Source: Gallionella sp. (lineage in GTDB: Bacteria > Pseudomonadota > Gammaproteobacteria > Burkholderiales > Gallionellaceae). Taken from it: a DNA stretch of 64,000 bases. Numbering within the stretch: the stretch's first letter is position 1; every line of letters begins with the position of its first letter. The position numbers and the translations under genes were made by a program. The notes beneath the pieces were generated by a model. The model had not been told where the DNA came from and made no database searches. It worked only from the letters and a program-made list of their open reading frames with translations. The DNA is taken from positions 1 to 64,000 of the forward strand of contig JAQTWT010000006.1 of NCBI GenBank assembly GCA_028689145.1, in the 5' to 3' direction. Below are positions 30,401-39,048 of this stretch, one piece after another.

Positions 30401-31054
30401 GTAGTGACGCGCATCAAGATTTGCGGCATCACCCGTGAGGAAGACATGCTGGCCGCCGTGCGCAGCGGCGCGGATGCCATCGGGCTGGTGTTCTATGAAA
30501 AAAGCCCGCGCCATGTCGGCATCGCGCAAGCCGCGCAACTGGCTGCCGCGCTGCCGCCGTTCGTCTCGGCTGTCGGCCTGTTCGTGAACGCCAGTGCCGA
30601 AGCAGTGCGCGAGGTATTGGCCGCTGTGCCGCTGGATATACTGCAATTCCACGGCGATGAATCGCCGGAATATTGCGCGCAATTCGGCAAGCCCTATCTC
30701 AAGGCGATCCGCGTCAAAGCGGGGGTGGATTTGCTACAATGCGCGTCCGATTTTCAGACGGCCAAGGGCTTGCTGCTGGATGCTTTTGTGGAAGGCACGC
30801 ATGGTGGTACGGGTGCTGTTTTCGAATGGTCGCTGATACCAGAAGAATTACGCTCTCGAATAATCTTGTCCGGCGGATTGGATTCAAGCAATGTAGGCGT
30901 TGCAATAACGGTTGTGCATCCTTATGCGGTGGATGTGTCCAGTGGAGTGGAGTCGGGCGGCGTAGAGGCAGGCAAAAGAATCAAGGATGCGGCGAAGATC
31001 GAAGCATTCATCAACGAGGTTAAAAGAGTAGATGCAAAGCAAACAGATGTATAA
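30296..31054 (+). CDS. trpF: Phosphoribosylanthranilate isomerase
   Basis: TrpF catalyses the Amadori rearrangement of phosphoribosylanthranilate in tryptophan synthesis. The conserved barrel starts at [14 protein letters not shown] (catalytic Cys in KICG) and includes [21 protein letters not shown] (catalytic Asp) and [10 protein letters not shown]. Two starts are possible. ATG 30296 has GAGG 8 bp upstream and gives 252 residues with a 36-residue repeat-rich lead. GTG 30404 gives a standard-length 216-residue protein but has no visible ribosome-binding site. I list the longer one with reserve. The gene overlaps trpB by 23 bp. Confidence 0.9.
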   Translation: MGLKMDELDDGGVAARSKEAARGLPQSSILDPRSSVVTRIKICGITREEDMLAAVRSGADAIGLVFYEKSPRHVGIAQAAQLAAALPPFVSAVGLFVNASAEAVREVLAAVPLDILQFHGDESPEYCAQFGKPYLKAIRVKAGVDLLQCASDFQTAKGLLLDAFVEGTHGGTGAVFEWSLIPEELRSRIILSGGLDSSNVGVAITVVHPYAVDVSSGVESGGVEAGKRIKDAAKIEAFINEVKRVDAKQTDV

Positions 31055-32243
31055 CTACCCGGATAGTACCGGCCACTTTGGCCAATTCGGTGGCACCTAC
31101 ATGGCCGAGACGCTGATTCCGGCAGTGGAGGAGCTGAGCCGGGAGTATTTGCGCTATCGCGACGATCCAGAATTCAAGGCCGAATTTGCCTACGAATTGA
31201 AACATTACGTCGGGCGTCCCAGCCCGGTTTATCACGCCAAACGTCTGTCCGAGAGTTTGGGCGGCGCACAAATCTATTTGAAACGCGAAGACCTGAACCA
31301 TACCGGCGCGCACAAGATCAACAACGCCATCGGCCAGGCTCTGCTGGCCAAGCGCATGGGCAAGAAGCGTGTGATCGCCGAGACCGGCGCGGGCATGCAC
31401 GGCGTGGCGACTGCGACGGTGGCGGCGCGTTTCGGCATGGAGTGCATCGTGTATATGGGCGCGGAAGACATCCAGCGTCAGGCAGCCAACGTGTTCCGCA
31501 TGAAGCTGCTGGGCGCGACCGTGGTGCCGGTGGAAAGCGGTTCCCGAACGCTCAAGGATGCGTGCAACGAAGCGATCCGCGATTGGGTCACCAACGTCGA
31601 AAGTACCTTCTACATTTTCGGTACGGCGGCGGGGCCGCATCCGTACCCGATGATGGTGCGCGACTTCCAGTGCGTGATCGGCAACGAAGCCAAAGTGCAA
31701 ATGCCCGAGATGATCGGCCGCCAGCCGGATGCGGTAATCGCCTGCGTCGGCGGCGGTTCCAATGCCATCGGCCTGTTCTATCCCTATATTGAAGAAAAGA
31801 ACGTGCAGATCATCGGCGTGGAAGCGGGCGGTCACGGTATCGCCAGCGGCAAGCATGCTGCGCCGCTCACCGCGAATGCCAAGGTCGGGGTGCTGCACGG
31901 CAACAAGGTGTATCTGATTCAGGACGAGAACGGCCAGATTATCGAGACACATTCCATCTCCGCCGGGCTGGATTATCCCGGTGTCGGCCCCGAGCATTGC
32001 CTGCTGAAAGACATGGGGCGCGCGCAATACGTCGCGATCAACGACGACGAAGCGCTGGCCGCATTCGATGCGCTGTGCCGTTTTGAAGGCATCATCCCCG
32101 CGCTGGAGTCCAGTCACGCAATCGCGCATGCGATCAAGATCGCGCCGACGATGAGCAAGGATAAGGCGCTGCTGGTGAATCTGTCCGGTCGCGGCGACAA
32201 GGATATGAATACTGTGGCGACGTTGAAGGGGATCACGCTATGA
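31032..32243 (+). CDS. trpB: Tryptophan synthase beta chain
   Basis: The 403-residue PLP enzyme condenses indole with serine. The PLP lysine is Lys95 in [20 protein letters not shown], and the phosphate-binding loop [13 protein letters not shown] is intact, as are [20 protein letters not shown] and [16 protein letters not shown]. It overlaps trpF by 23 bp and trpA by 4 bp (ATGA), so translation of the three is likely coupled and the alpha-beta complex made in balance. Confidence 0.98.
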   Translation: MQSKQMYNYPDSTGHFGQFGGTYMAETLIPAVEELSREYLRYRDDPEFKAEFAYELKHYVGRPSPVYHAKRLSESLGGAQIYLKREDLNHTGAHKINNAIGQALLAKRMGKKRVIAETGAGMHGVATATVAARFGMECIVYMGAEDIQRQAANVFRMKLLGATVVPVESGSRTLKDACNEAIRDWVTNVESTFYIFGTAAGPHPYPMMVRDFQCVIGNEAKVQMPEMIGRQPDAVIACVGGGSNAIGLFYPYIEEKNVQIIGVEAGGHGIASGKHAAPLTANAKVGVLHGNKVYLIQDENGQIIETHSISAGLDYPGVGPEHCLLKDMGRAQYVAINDDEALAAFDALCRFEGIIPALESSHAIAHAIKIAPTMSKDKALLVNLSGRGDKDMNTVATLKGITL

Positions 32244-33040
32244 GCCGCATCCAAGCAACCTTCGACAAACTCAAGCAACAGCAGCGCAAGGCGCTGATCC
32301 CGTTCATCACCGCGGGTGATCCGTCGTTGCAGCTCACTGTGCCGTTGATGCATGGTCTGGTGGAGGCGGGGGCTGACGTACTCGAACTGGGCGTGCCGTT
32401 CTCCGACCCGATGGCGGACGGCCCGACCATCCAGCGTGCTTCCGAGCGCGCGCTCAAGCATGGCATGTCGCTGCGCGGCGTGCTGGCGATGGTGGCGGAG
32501 TTCCGCACACAGGATGCGACCACCCCGGTGGTGCTGATGGGCTACGGCAACCCGATAGAGGCGATGGGCTGGGAGGTATTCGCCAAGCGCTGTGCAGAGG
32601 TGGGCGTGGACGGCGTGCTGACGGTGGACTTTCCGCCGGAAGAAAGCCACGACGCATTCGAGCATTTGCAGGCGCACGGTATCGATCCGATCTTCCTGCT
32701 GGCACCGACCACCAACGATGCGCGTATCCAGCAAGTCGCCAAACTGGCGCGCGGTTACGTGTATTACGTTTCGCTGAAAGGCGTGACCGGCGCGGGCAAC
32801 CTCGACCTGTCCGCCATCGAGCAAAAGCTGCCGCAGTTGCGCAAACACATCAAGCTGCCGATCGGCGTGGGTTTCGGCATCCGCGATGCGGCGACCGCGC
32901 TGGCGGTGGCGAAGTTGTGCGACGGCGTGGTGGTGGGCAGCCGCATCGTGCAGGAAATCGAGGATTCGACCGAACAGAGTGTGGTTGGCAATGTGAGTAA
33001 ACTGGTCAAGGAATTAAGGTTGGCTGTGGATAAGGCCTGA
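32240..33040 (+). CDS. trpA: Tryptophan synthase alpha chain
   Basis: The 266-residue TIM barrel cleaves indole-3-glycerol phosphate and passes indole to TrpB. Catalytic Glu lies in [20 protein letters not shown] and catalytic Asp in [23 protein letters not shown] and [10 protein letters not shown] are also present. It overlaps trpB by ATGA. trpE, trpG, trpD and trpC are not in the window. Confidence 0.98.
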   Translation: MSRIQATFDKLKQQQRKALIPFITAGDPSLQLTVPLMHGLVEAGADVLELGVPFSDPMADGPTIQRASERALKHGMSLRGVLAMVAEFRTQDATTPVVLMGYGNPIEAMGWEVFAKRCAEVGVDGVLTVDFPPEESHDAFEHLQAHGIDPIFLLAPTTNDARIQQVAKLARGYVYYVSLKGVTGAGNLDLSAIEQKLPQLRKHIKLPIGVGFGIRDAATALAVAKLCDGVVVGSRIVQEIEDSTEQSVVGNVSKLVKELRLAVDKA

Positions 33041-33048
33041 AAAATAAT

Positions 33049-33123
33049 GTAGGTTGGGTTAGCGGCTTCATCGCGTAACCCAACATTGCAAACGTTGGGT
33101 TACGCTACGCTAACCCAACCTAC
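33049..33123. repeat. REP/BIME-like inverted pair, family B copy 2
   Basis: GTAG plus a GTTGGGTTA...TAACCCAAC hairpin, mirrored and closed by CTAC, matches the element at 23585 with a different spacer. It lies between trpA and accD. Confidence 0.8.
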
Positions 33124-33157
33124 GACAGGCCGTAGATCAAGCCTGGAAGGAGAAAAT

Positions 33158-34039
33158 ATGAGCTGGTTTCAAAAATTATTGCCGCCCAAGATTAAACGCC
33201 GCGACGGCGATGCGAAGAAGAATGTGCCGGAAGGCCTGTGGAGCAAGTGCCCGTCATGCCAGTCGGTGCTGTACCACTCCGACCTGGAAAAGAACCAGAG
33301 CGTCTGCCCGAAGTGCCAGTACCATCACCGCATCAGCGCGCGCACCCGCCTCGATCTGCTGCTGGACGGCGAGAGCCGCTTCGAGATCGGTGCGGAAGTG
33401 CTGCCGATCGACACGCTCAAATTCAAGGACAGCCGCAAGTATTCGGAACGCCTGATCGCATCCAAGAAAAGCACCGATGAAGACGATGCGCTGGTGGTGA
33501 TGCAGGGCAGCATCCATGCGGTGCCGGTGGTGGTTGCGGTATTCGAATTCGATTTCATGGGCGGCTCGATGGGCTCGGTAGTCGGCGAGCGTTTCGTGCG
33601 CGGCGTGCAGATCGCGCTGGAACAAAAATGCCCGTTCATCTGCTTCGCCGCCAGCGGCGGTGCGCGTATGCAGGAAGGGTTGTTGTCACTGATGCAGATG
33701 GCCAAGACCTGCGCGGCGTTGACGCAACTCAGCCAGGAGCAGCTGCCGTTTATCTCCGTGCTGACCGACCCGACCATGGGAGGCGTGTCCGCCAGCTTCG
33801 CCTTCATGGGCGATGTGGTGATCGCCGAACCCGGCGCGCTGATCGGCTTCGCCGGTGCACGCGTGATCCAGCAGACGGTGCGCGAAACCCTGCCGGAAGG
33901 CTTTCAGCGCGCGGAATTCCTGCTCGAACACGGTGCGGTGGACATGATCATCGACCGACGCGAAATGAAGAACCAACTGGCGACGCTGATTACGCTGCTG
34001 ACCAAACAGTCGGCGGTGGCAGAGATTGAGGCGGCTTAG
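33158..34039 (+). CDS. accD: Acetyl-CoA carboxylase carboxyltransferase subunit beta
   Basis: This 293-residue subunit, with AccA, moves the carboxyl group from biotin to acetyl-CoA to form malonyl-CoA for fatty acid synthesis. The N-terminal zinc ribbon has Cys31, Cys34, Cys50 and Cys53 (CPSC, CPKC). The crotonase-like core has [27 protein letters not shown] and [23 protein letters not shown] lies 5 bp before the ATG. The frame extends upstream into the REP element and was not followed. Confidence 0.97.
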   Translation: MSWFQKLLPPKIKRRDGDAKKNVPEGLWSKCPSCQSVLYHSDLEKNQSVCPKCQYHHRISARTRLDLLLDGESRFEIGAEVLPIDTLKFKDSRKYSERLIASKKSTDEDDALVVMQGSIHAVPVVVAVFEFDFMGGSMGSVVGERFVRGVQIALEQKCPFICFAASGGARMQEGLLSLMQMAKTCAALTQLSQEQLPFISVLTDPTMGGVSASFAFMGDVVIAEPGALIGFAGARVIQQTVRETLPEGFQRAEFLLEHGAVDMIIDRREMKNQLATLITLLTKQSAVAEIEAA

Positions 34040-34041
34040 AA

Positions 34042-34177
34042 GCTGCCATTAAAATTGCTGCGGAGGGCATCTGCGGCGTTGCGCGGTACTCGCAATCCTC
34101 ATGTACCTTGTGTACATTCCGGTTGCTGCGTTCCGTGCGCCTTGCATCCCTCCCTCCTCGCGAATTTTTCTGGCAGC
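34042..34177. repeat. Long imperfect inverted repeat between accD and the next gene
   Basis: GCTGCCATTAAAATTGC at the left mirrors GCGAATTTTTCTGGCAGC at the right, with GAGGG/CCCTC and CATGTACC-ttg-TGTACAT at the centre. It forms an imperfect 136-bp palindrome. No open frame of note. Confidence 0.6.
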
Positions 34178-34189
34178 GTCTGAAGTGAC

Positions 34190-34221
34190 GTAGGGTGGTT
34201 GCGCTGCCTTATCCATCCTAC
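34190..34221. repeat. Short GTAG...CTAC inverted repeat
   Basis: GTAGGGTGG at the left and CCATCCTAC at the right frame a 32-bp imperfect hairpin, resembling a decayed REP unit. It lies 33 bp before the small membrane-protein gene. Confidence 0.5.
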
Positions 34222-34254
34222 AAAAACTAAACTTATCCGTTGAGGGCATTTCTC

Positions 34255-34689
34255 ATGTCAGAGACTCAAGAGGCCGTATTCGAACAATTCAACAAGAAAA
34301 TTAGCGACTTTAAGTCCAACATTCAACAGTATCACTCGGCATTGAATGATGAGGGTATCTGGCTCTTTCTTTCTACTCTTGGCTGCTGGGGCATTCCTGA
34401 TAGCAGATTTAAGTTTGTTGCTTTCGTAATAACTCTATTCCTGTTTCTCTGGAGGGTACAAGAACGGCGGAGAGAAAAACGATCATTTTCTAATGTTATT
34501 AACTCGTTAAAGGATGAGATTCAATCACATCTCCAGGAGAATGAAGTTTTTCGTGATGCCGCTCTTCATAGATTGGATCAATTGAGCAAGAAGCAGCTAT
34601 CGTTGGCTAGCGTGACAAGAAGCGCATTACCTTTTGTTGTTGCTTGGATTTTCTTCGGTATTTCATTCGCTTACCTATTCACATGGTAA
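34255..34689 (+). CDS. Hypothetical membrane protein with two helices
   Basis: I do not recognise this 144-residue protein. It shows an N-terminal soluble helical part, a hydrophobic segment (FKFVAFVITLFLFLWRV) followed at once by RRREKR, a charged helical stretch of about 60 residues with coiled-coil character, and a C-terminal membrane helix (ALPFVVAWIFFGISFAYLF). GAGGG lies 8 bp before the ATG. Its codons are clearly more AT-rich than the flanking accD and folC genes, and palindromic repeats lie on both sides, suggesting late acquisition. Confidence 0.6.
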   Translation: MSETQEAVFEQFNKKISDFKSNIQQYHSALNDEGIWLFLSTLGCWGIPDSRFKFVAFVITLFLFLWRVQERRREKRSFSNVINSLKDEIQSHLQENEVFRDAALHRLDQLSKKQLSLASVTRSALPFVVAWIFFGISFAYLFTW

Positions 34690-34754
34690 GCGAGCGTAGG
34701 GCGCACTAACCAACGGGCTTTGCGCCGAATGTATTATCTTGATGAACGATGAAT

Positions 34755-34778
34755 GGGCGTATAGACATACGCCCCTAC
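34755..34778 (-). repeat. Single REP-like hairpin
   Basis: On the minus strand GTAG is followed by GGGCGTAT-gtc-TATACGCCC?-type complementary arms (GGGCGTAT / ATACGCCC). It ends 6 bp before the folC start. Confidence 0.65.
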
Positions 34779-34783
34779 GATAA

Positions 34784-36169
34784 ATGCCCTCTACTCTGGC
34801 CGACTGGCTAAGCTACCTCGAATCGCTGCACCCCAAGACCATCGCGCTCGGTCTGGAGCGGGTGGTGCAGATCAAACAGCGGCTAAATCTCCAGCCTGAT
34901 TTTCCCATCATCACGGTCAGCGGTACCAACGGCAAGGGTTCGGTGTGCGCGATGCTGGAAAGCATCCTGCACGCCGCCGGATACCGCGTCGGCTGCTATA
35001 CCTCGCCGCATTTGCTGCATTACAACGAGCGGGTGCGCATCAATAAACAGCAGGCCGGCAATGCCGAGTTGTGCGCGTCGTTTGCGCAGATCGAGCAGGT
35101 GCGCGATGACACCCCGTTAACTTATTTTGAATTCGGCACGCTGGCGGCGATGCAGTGTTTTATTTCTCATAAGGTGGATATCGCGATCCTTGAAGTGGGG
35201 CTGGGCGGCAGGCTGGATGCAGTGAATGTGTTCGACAGCGAGTGTGCGGTGGTGACCAGCGTGGACATCGATCACACCGATTATCTCGGCGACACGCGCG
35301 AGCAGATCGCGTTCGAGAAGGCCGGAATTTTTCGCAAAGGCTGCGTGGCAATTTGTGCAGATGCGGATGTGCCGCAGGCGTTACGGAATCATGCGTGGCA
35401 GGTTGGTGCAGAATTGTGGTGTATCGGCAGCGAGTTCGGATTTCAACTTCCCTCCCCCGTAGGCGGGGGAGGGAGCGAGGGAGAGGGTAGTGGCGACGAA
35501 GCACACACTATTGCCATCTCACAGACCCTCTCCCTAGCCCTCTCCCGCGAGCGTGAGAGGGGACAAATTCAACAGCAATGGAACTATCGCGGCAAAGTCG
35601 GCGCGCGCAATGCCTTGCCCTATCCGGCGTTGCGCGGTGCGTTCCAGTTGCATAACGCCAGCGCCGTGCTGGCGGCGCTGGATGTGCTGAAGGAAAAATT
35701 GCCGGTGAGCATGGAGGCAGTACGGCGCGGGCTGGTGGAAGTACAACTGGCGGGGCGTTTCCAGCTGGTGCCGGGCAGACCGACGCTGATTCTGGATGTG
35801 GCGCACAACCCGCATGCGGCGCGTTCGCTGGCGCAAAATCTCGCCGGTTTGCCGCCTTGTCCGCACACTTACGCGGTGTTCGCGATGCTCAAGGACAAGG
35901 ACATGGCGGGGGTGGCGGCGGCGCTCGATGCGCAGATCGACACCTGGCTGGTGGCGGGTATCGCCGCGCCGCGCGGCGCGGCGGTCGGGGAGCTGGCGCA
36001 GGTGCTGCGGGACAGCGGTGCGCGCGGCGAGATCAAGACCTTCCATAATGTCGGCGAAGCATTGCGTTATGCCTATAACGCGGCAGGTGAAAATGATAGA
36101 ATCGCGGCCTTCGGATCGTTCTACACGATCGCGGAAGTGATGGCAGAAAAAAATTTAGAGGTTCGCTAA
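34784..36169 (+). CDS. folC: Dihydrofolate synthase / folylpolyglutamate synthase with an in-frame repeat insert
   Basis: FolC adds glutamate to dihydropteroate and extends folate polyglutamate chains. The ATP loop SGTNGKGSVCAMLESIL, the YTSPHLLHYNERVRIN segment, VGLGGRLDAVNVFD and DHTDYLGDTREQIAFEKAGI are intact, as is LDVAHNPHAA. The 461-residue length exceeds the usual 420-435. Residues about 223-260 (from LPSPVGGGGSEGEG to ALSRERERG) are encoded by a palindromic element at 35450-35562 that keeps the frame open. The insert falls between GSEFGFQ and QWNYRGK, a variable loop, so the enzyme may still work. dedD follows 3 bp later. Confidence 0.94.
   Translation: MPSTLADWLSYLESLHPKTIALGLERVVQIKQRLNLQPDFPIITVSGTNGKGSVCAMLESILHAAGYRVGCYTSPHLLHYNERVRINKQQAGNAELCASFAQIEQVRDDTPLTYFEFGTLAAMQCFISHKVDIAILEVGLGGRLDAVNVFDSECAVVTSVDIDHTDYLGDTREQIAFEKAGIFRKGCVAICADADVPQALRNHAWQVGAELWCIGSEFGFQLPSPVGGGGSEGEGSGDEAHTIAISQTLSLALSRERERGQIQQQWNYRGKVGARNALPYPALRGAFQLHNASAVLAALDVLKEKLPVSMEAVRRGLVEVQLAGRFQLVPGRPTLILDVAHNPHAARSLAQNLAGLPPCPHTYAVFAMLKDKDMAGVAAALDAQIDTWLVAGIAAPRGAAVGELAQVLRDSGARGEIKTFHNVGEALRYAYNAAGENDRIAAFGSFYTIAEVMAEKNLEVR
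35450..35562 (+). repeat. Palindromic element (family C-like) inserted in frame within folC
   Basis: CCCTCCCCCGTAGGCGGGGGAGGG forms a hairpin at the left. CCCTCTCCC.GCGAGCGTGAGAGGGG forms one at the right, with GGGAGAGGG and CCCTCTCCC pairing between them. The layout equals the intergenic family C elements at 15779 and 19292. All codons across it are sense in the folC frame. Confidence 0.8.
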
Positions 36170-36172
36170 AGC

Positions 36173-36904
36173 ATGGCAAAACAGCAGACAGACAATGAAC
36201 TGAATCTCAAACGCAAAGCGCGCCGCCGCCTGATCGGTGCGGTGGCGCTCACGCTGGCAGTGGTGGTGGTGCTGCCGATGGTACTGGACAGCGAGCCCAA
36301 GCCCAGCGGAAAAGACATTGATCTGCGTATTCCGGCTCCCGACAAGGTCGGCGAGTTTGTGCCGGGTATCGCGGCTTCGGAAGTGGCGGGGACATTGCCG
36401 TTGGCTTCCGCTGTCGCGGCTGTTCCGGCTGCGACAGCCGTATCCGCTGTGGCGCAGGCTGAGATAGCGAATCCGCTTGCAGCACCAAGCGTTCAACCTG
36501 CCGCTGCCAGCGCAGCGCGGAATGAAGTGCAGGGTAAGATACAGCAGCCTGCCAATAAACAAGCGGAAGCCAAGGCTGCGGAAGCAAAAACGCCAGAACC
36601 CAAAGCGATAGAACCCAAAGCGGTTGAATCAAAAACTGCGGAAGCCAAAAGCGCAAAAACACAGGACAAAGCGGATGCCGTCGACAGTTTTGTCGTGCAG
36701 GTCGGCGCGTATTCCAGCGCCGCGACCGCTAAGCAGGAGCTGGACAAGCTGAAAAAATGGGGTTTCAAAAAGGCTTACACCGAAAAAGCCGGCGACAAGA
36801 TGCGGGTGCGCGTCGGGCCATATGCGGAGCGCGACAAGGCCGAGCAAGTGCGCCGTATGCTGGAAAAACACGGTATTCACCCGGTAGTCGCCAATAGTAA
36901 ATGA
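36173..36904 (+). CDS. dedD: SPOR-domain protein (DedD-like)
   Basis: The 243-residue product has a short cytoplasmic start (KRKARRR), one membrane helix (LIGAVALTLAVVVVLPMVL), a long Ala/Pro/Lys-rich periplasmic linker and a C-terminal SPOR domain (about 168-243, DSFVVQVGAYSSAATAKQEL ... KMRVRVGPYAERDKAEQV). SPOR domains bind denuded septal peptidoglycan, and DedD helps cell constriction. It starts 3 bp after folC and overlaps cvpA by ATGA, the classical folC-dedD-cvpA-purF order. Confidence 0.9.
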   Translation: MAKQQTDNELNLKRKARRRLIGAVALTLAVVVVLPMVLDSEPKPSGKDIDLRIPAPDKVGEFVPGIAASEVAGTLPLASAVAAVPAATAVSAVAQAEIANPLAAPSVQPAAASAARNEVQGKIQQPANKQAEAKAAEAKTPEPKAIEPKAVESKTAEAKSAKTQDKADAVDSFVVQVGAYSSAATAKQELDKLKKWGFKKAYTEKAGDKMRVRVGPYAERDKAEQVRRMLEKHGIHPVVANSK

Positions 36905-37398
36905 GCGGGTTTGATACCGCGGTAGCGGGGATATTGCTGGTTTCATTATTGCTCGGTTTGTGGCGCGGTCTGGTTTATGAGGTTTTATCGCTGCTGGGTT
37001 GGCCGATCGCGTTTGTGTTGAGCCGGATGTTTGCCAATGATTTTGCGCCGTTGCTGCCGATAGAGCAGGAAACAGCGCGCGTCGCGGTGGCTTATGCGGC
37101 GGTGTTCATCGCGGCGTTGATCGTGTGGGGCGTGCTGGCATGGTTGTTTTCCAGGCTGGTGAAAGCGGCGGGATTGGGTTGGCTGGACAGGATGCTGGGC
37201 GGCTTCCTGTTCGGGTTGTTGCGCGGCGTGCTGGTGATACTCGTGCTGGTGTGGTTGGCCGGGATGACGGATATTCCGGAGCAGCCGTTCTGGCGCAGCG
37301 CGAAGACCAGCAAGACGGCGGAAGATGTCGCGCTGCTGGCCAAAGTGTGGTTGCCGGACAATATCGCGCGGCGCATCCGTTACGGTGCTCGCAGTTAA
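36901..37398 (+). CDS. cvpA: CvpA family inner-membrane protein
   Basis: The 165-residue protein has four membrane helices and family hallmarks GFDTAVAGILLVSLLLGLWRG, RLVKAAGLGWLDRMLGG and GLLRGVLVILV. In E. coli it is needed for colicin V production and bile tolerance, though its molecular role is unclear. It overlaps dedD by 4 bp and precedes purF by 26 bp. Confidence 0.93.
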   Translation: MSGFDTAVAGILLVSLLLGLWRGLVYEVLSLLGWPIAFVLSRMFANDFAPLLPIEQETARVAVAYAAVFIAALIVWGVLAWLFSRLVKAAGLGWLDRMLGGFLFGLLRGVLVILVLVWLAGMTDIPEQPFWRSAKTSKTAEDVALLAKVWLPDNIARRIRYGARS

Positions 37399-37424
37399 GT
37401 AGTTAATTTTTGGGATAGTGAATC

Positions 37425-38942
37425 ATGTGCGGCATTCTCGGAGTGGTTTCACAAATACCGGCTAACCAGTTGTTGTATGACGGCCTGCAAGTCCTGCAGC
37501 ATCGCGGTCAGGATGCCGCCGGCATCGCCACGCTGGACGGGCATACTTTCCATCTGCACAAGGATAACGGTCTGGTGCGCGACGTGTTCCGCACGCGCAA
37601 CATGCGTGCCTTGAAGGGCAACTCTGGCATCGCGCATGTGCGCTATCCGACTGCCGGTTCCGCGGTCGATCACAACGAGGCGCAGCCGTTCTATGTGAAT
37701 TCGCCGTTCGGCATCGTGCTCGGGCATAACGGCAATTTGACCAATGCCGAAGAGCTGAAAAAACAGTTGTTTGTCGACGACTTGCGCCACGTCAATACCA
37801 ATTCGGATTCCGAGGTGTTGCTCAATGTGCTGGCGCACGAGCTGCACTCCAAATCGAAGGGGATGCGCCTCGATGTGCCGATTATTTTCTCGGCGGTATC
37901 CGGCGTGCATCAGCGTTGCCGCGGAGCCTATGCGGTGGTGGCGATGATCGCAGGCTACGGCCTGCTGGCGTTCCGCGACATTTACGGTATCCGTCCGCTG
38001 GTGATCGGCGTGAACGAGACCGCGCAGGGCCCCGAATATCTGATTGCGTCGGAGAGCGTCGCGCTGGATACGCTGGGCTTCAAGTTCCTGCGCGATGTCG
38101 CGCCCGGCGAGGCGGTGTTTGTGGATTTTCACGGCAAGCTGTACAGCCAGCAATGCAGTGACAAGGCCAAACTGAATTCCTGTATTTTCGAATATGTGTA
38201 TTTTGCGCGGCCCGATTCGGTGATTGACGGCGTATCTGTATATGAAACGCGTCTGTCGATGGGCGAATATCTTGCCGATAAATTGAAGCGCCAGTGGACC
38301 GATGTGCAGATCGACGTGGTGATTCCGATTCCCGATTCCAGCCGCCCCAGTGCGCTGCAACTGGCGAACCGTCTGAATATTCCGTTCCGTGAAGGCTTCG
38401 TGAAGAACCGTTACATCGGGCGCACCTTCATCATGCCGGGGCAGGCGATGCGCAAGAAATCGGTGCGCCAGAAGCTGAACGCCATCGGTGTCGAATTCAG
38501 GGGCAAAAACGTGCTGCTGGTGGATGATTCCATCGTGCGCGGCACCACCAGCCGCGAGATCGTGCAGATGGCGCGCGATGCCGGCGCGCTGAAGGTATAT
38601 TTCGCTTCCGCCGCGCCGCCGGTGCGCTTCCCCAATGTATATGGCATCGACATGCCGAGCCGCCACGAACTGATTGCGACCGGGCGCAGCGATGAGGAAA
38701 TCTGCCGCGAGATCGGCGCGGATCTCCTGATCTATCAGGATCTGGATGATCTCAAGGCGGCAGTGCGCAAGATCAATCCTGCCATCACCGATTTTGATGC
38801 GTCCTGCTTCGATGGCAATTACATCACCGGCGACATTACGCCTGCCTATCTGAACGCGATAGAAGCGTTGCGCGGCGGTGGCAAGCCGGTGGACGACGAC
38901 CAGATGGAACTGGATCTGGCGATCAACGGGGCTTCTATGTAA
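37425..38942 (+). CDS. purF: Amidophosphoribosyltransferase
   Basis: PurF catalyses the first committed step of purine synthesis, forming phosphoribosylamine from PRPP and glutamine. After Met removal the glutaminase nucleophile is the Cys of [22 protein letters not shown] and HNGNLTN belong to the Ntn domain, and [21 protein letters not shown] is the PRPP loop. Length (505) is normal. A family A repeat pair separates it from metZ. Confidence 0.97.
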   Translation: MCGILGVVSQIPANQLLYDGLQVLQHRGQDAAGIATLDGHTFHLHKDNGLVRDVFRTRNMRALKGNSGIAHVRYPTAGSAVDHNEAQPFYVNSPFGIVLGHNGNLTNAEELKKQLFVDDLRHVNTNSDSEVLLNVLAHELHSKSKGMRLDVPIIFSAVSGVHQRCRGAYAVVAMIAGYGLLAFRDIYGIRPLVIGVNETAQGPEYLIASESVALDTLGFKFLRDVAPGEAVFVDFHGKLYSQQCSDKAKLNSCIFEYVYFARPDSVIDGVSVYETRLSMGEYLADKLKRQWTDVQIDVVIPIPDSSRPSALQLANRLNIPFREGFVKNRYIGRTFIMPGQAMRKKSVRQKLNAIGVEFRGKNVLLVDDSIVRGTTSREIVQMARDAGALKVYFASAAPPVRFPNVYGIDMPSRHELIATGRSDEEICREIGADLLIYQDLDDLKAAVRKINPAITDFDASCFDGNYITGDITPAYLNAIEALRGGGKPVDDDQMELDLAINGASM

Positions 38943-38953
38943 GCGTGACGGCG

Positions 38954-39009
38954 TAGCGTGCGCTATGCGCACGATATAGTTTTGATTCGTGCGCATAGCG
39001 CACGCTACA
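38954..39009. repeat. REP/BIME-like inverted pair, family A copy 2
   Basis: GTAG plus CGTGCGC-ta-TGCGCACG, a short spacer, and the mirrored hairpin ending in CTAC. The loop dinucleotide differs from copies at 5080 and 52401 on both arms, keeping the palindrome (TATGC/GCATA in place of TGTGC/GCACA), a sign of compensatory change or gene-conversion-like copying. Confidence 0.8.
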
Positions 39010-39048
39010 TATCGGTTGAGTGCATGTATTTAAAATTTAGAGAACAAT

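Noticed and set aside
37449-38996. Long minus-strand frame opposite purF, and similar ones opposite trpB (31020-32129) and metZ (39037-40239)
   Set aside because: All mirror well-conserved enzymes on the plus strand and carry no family signal.
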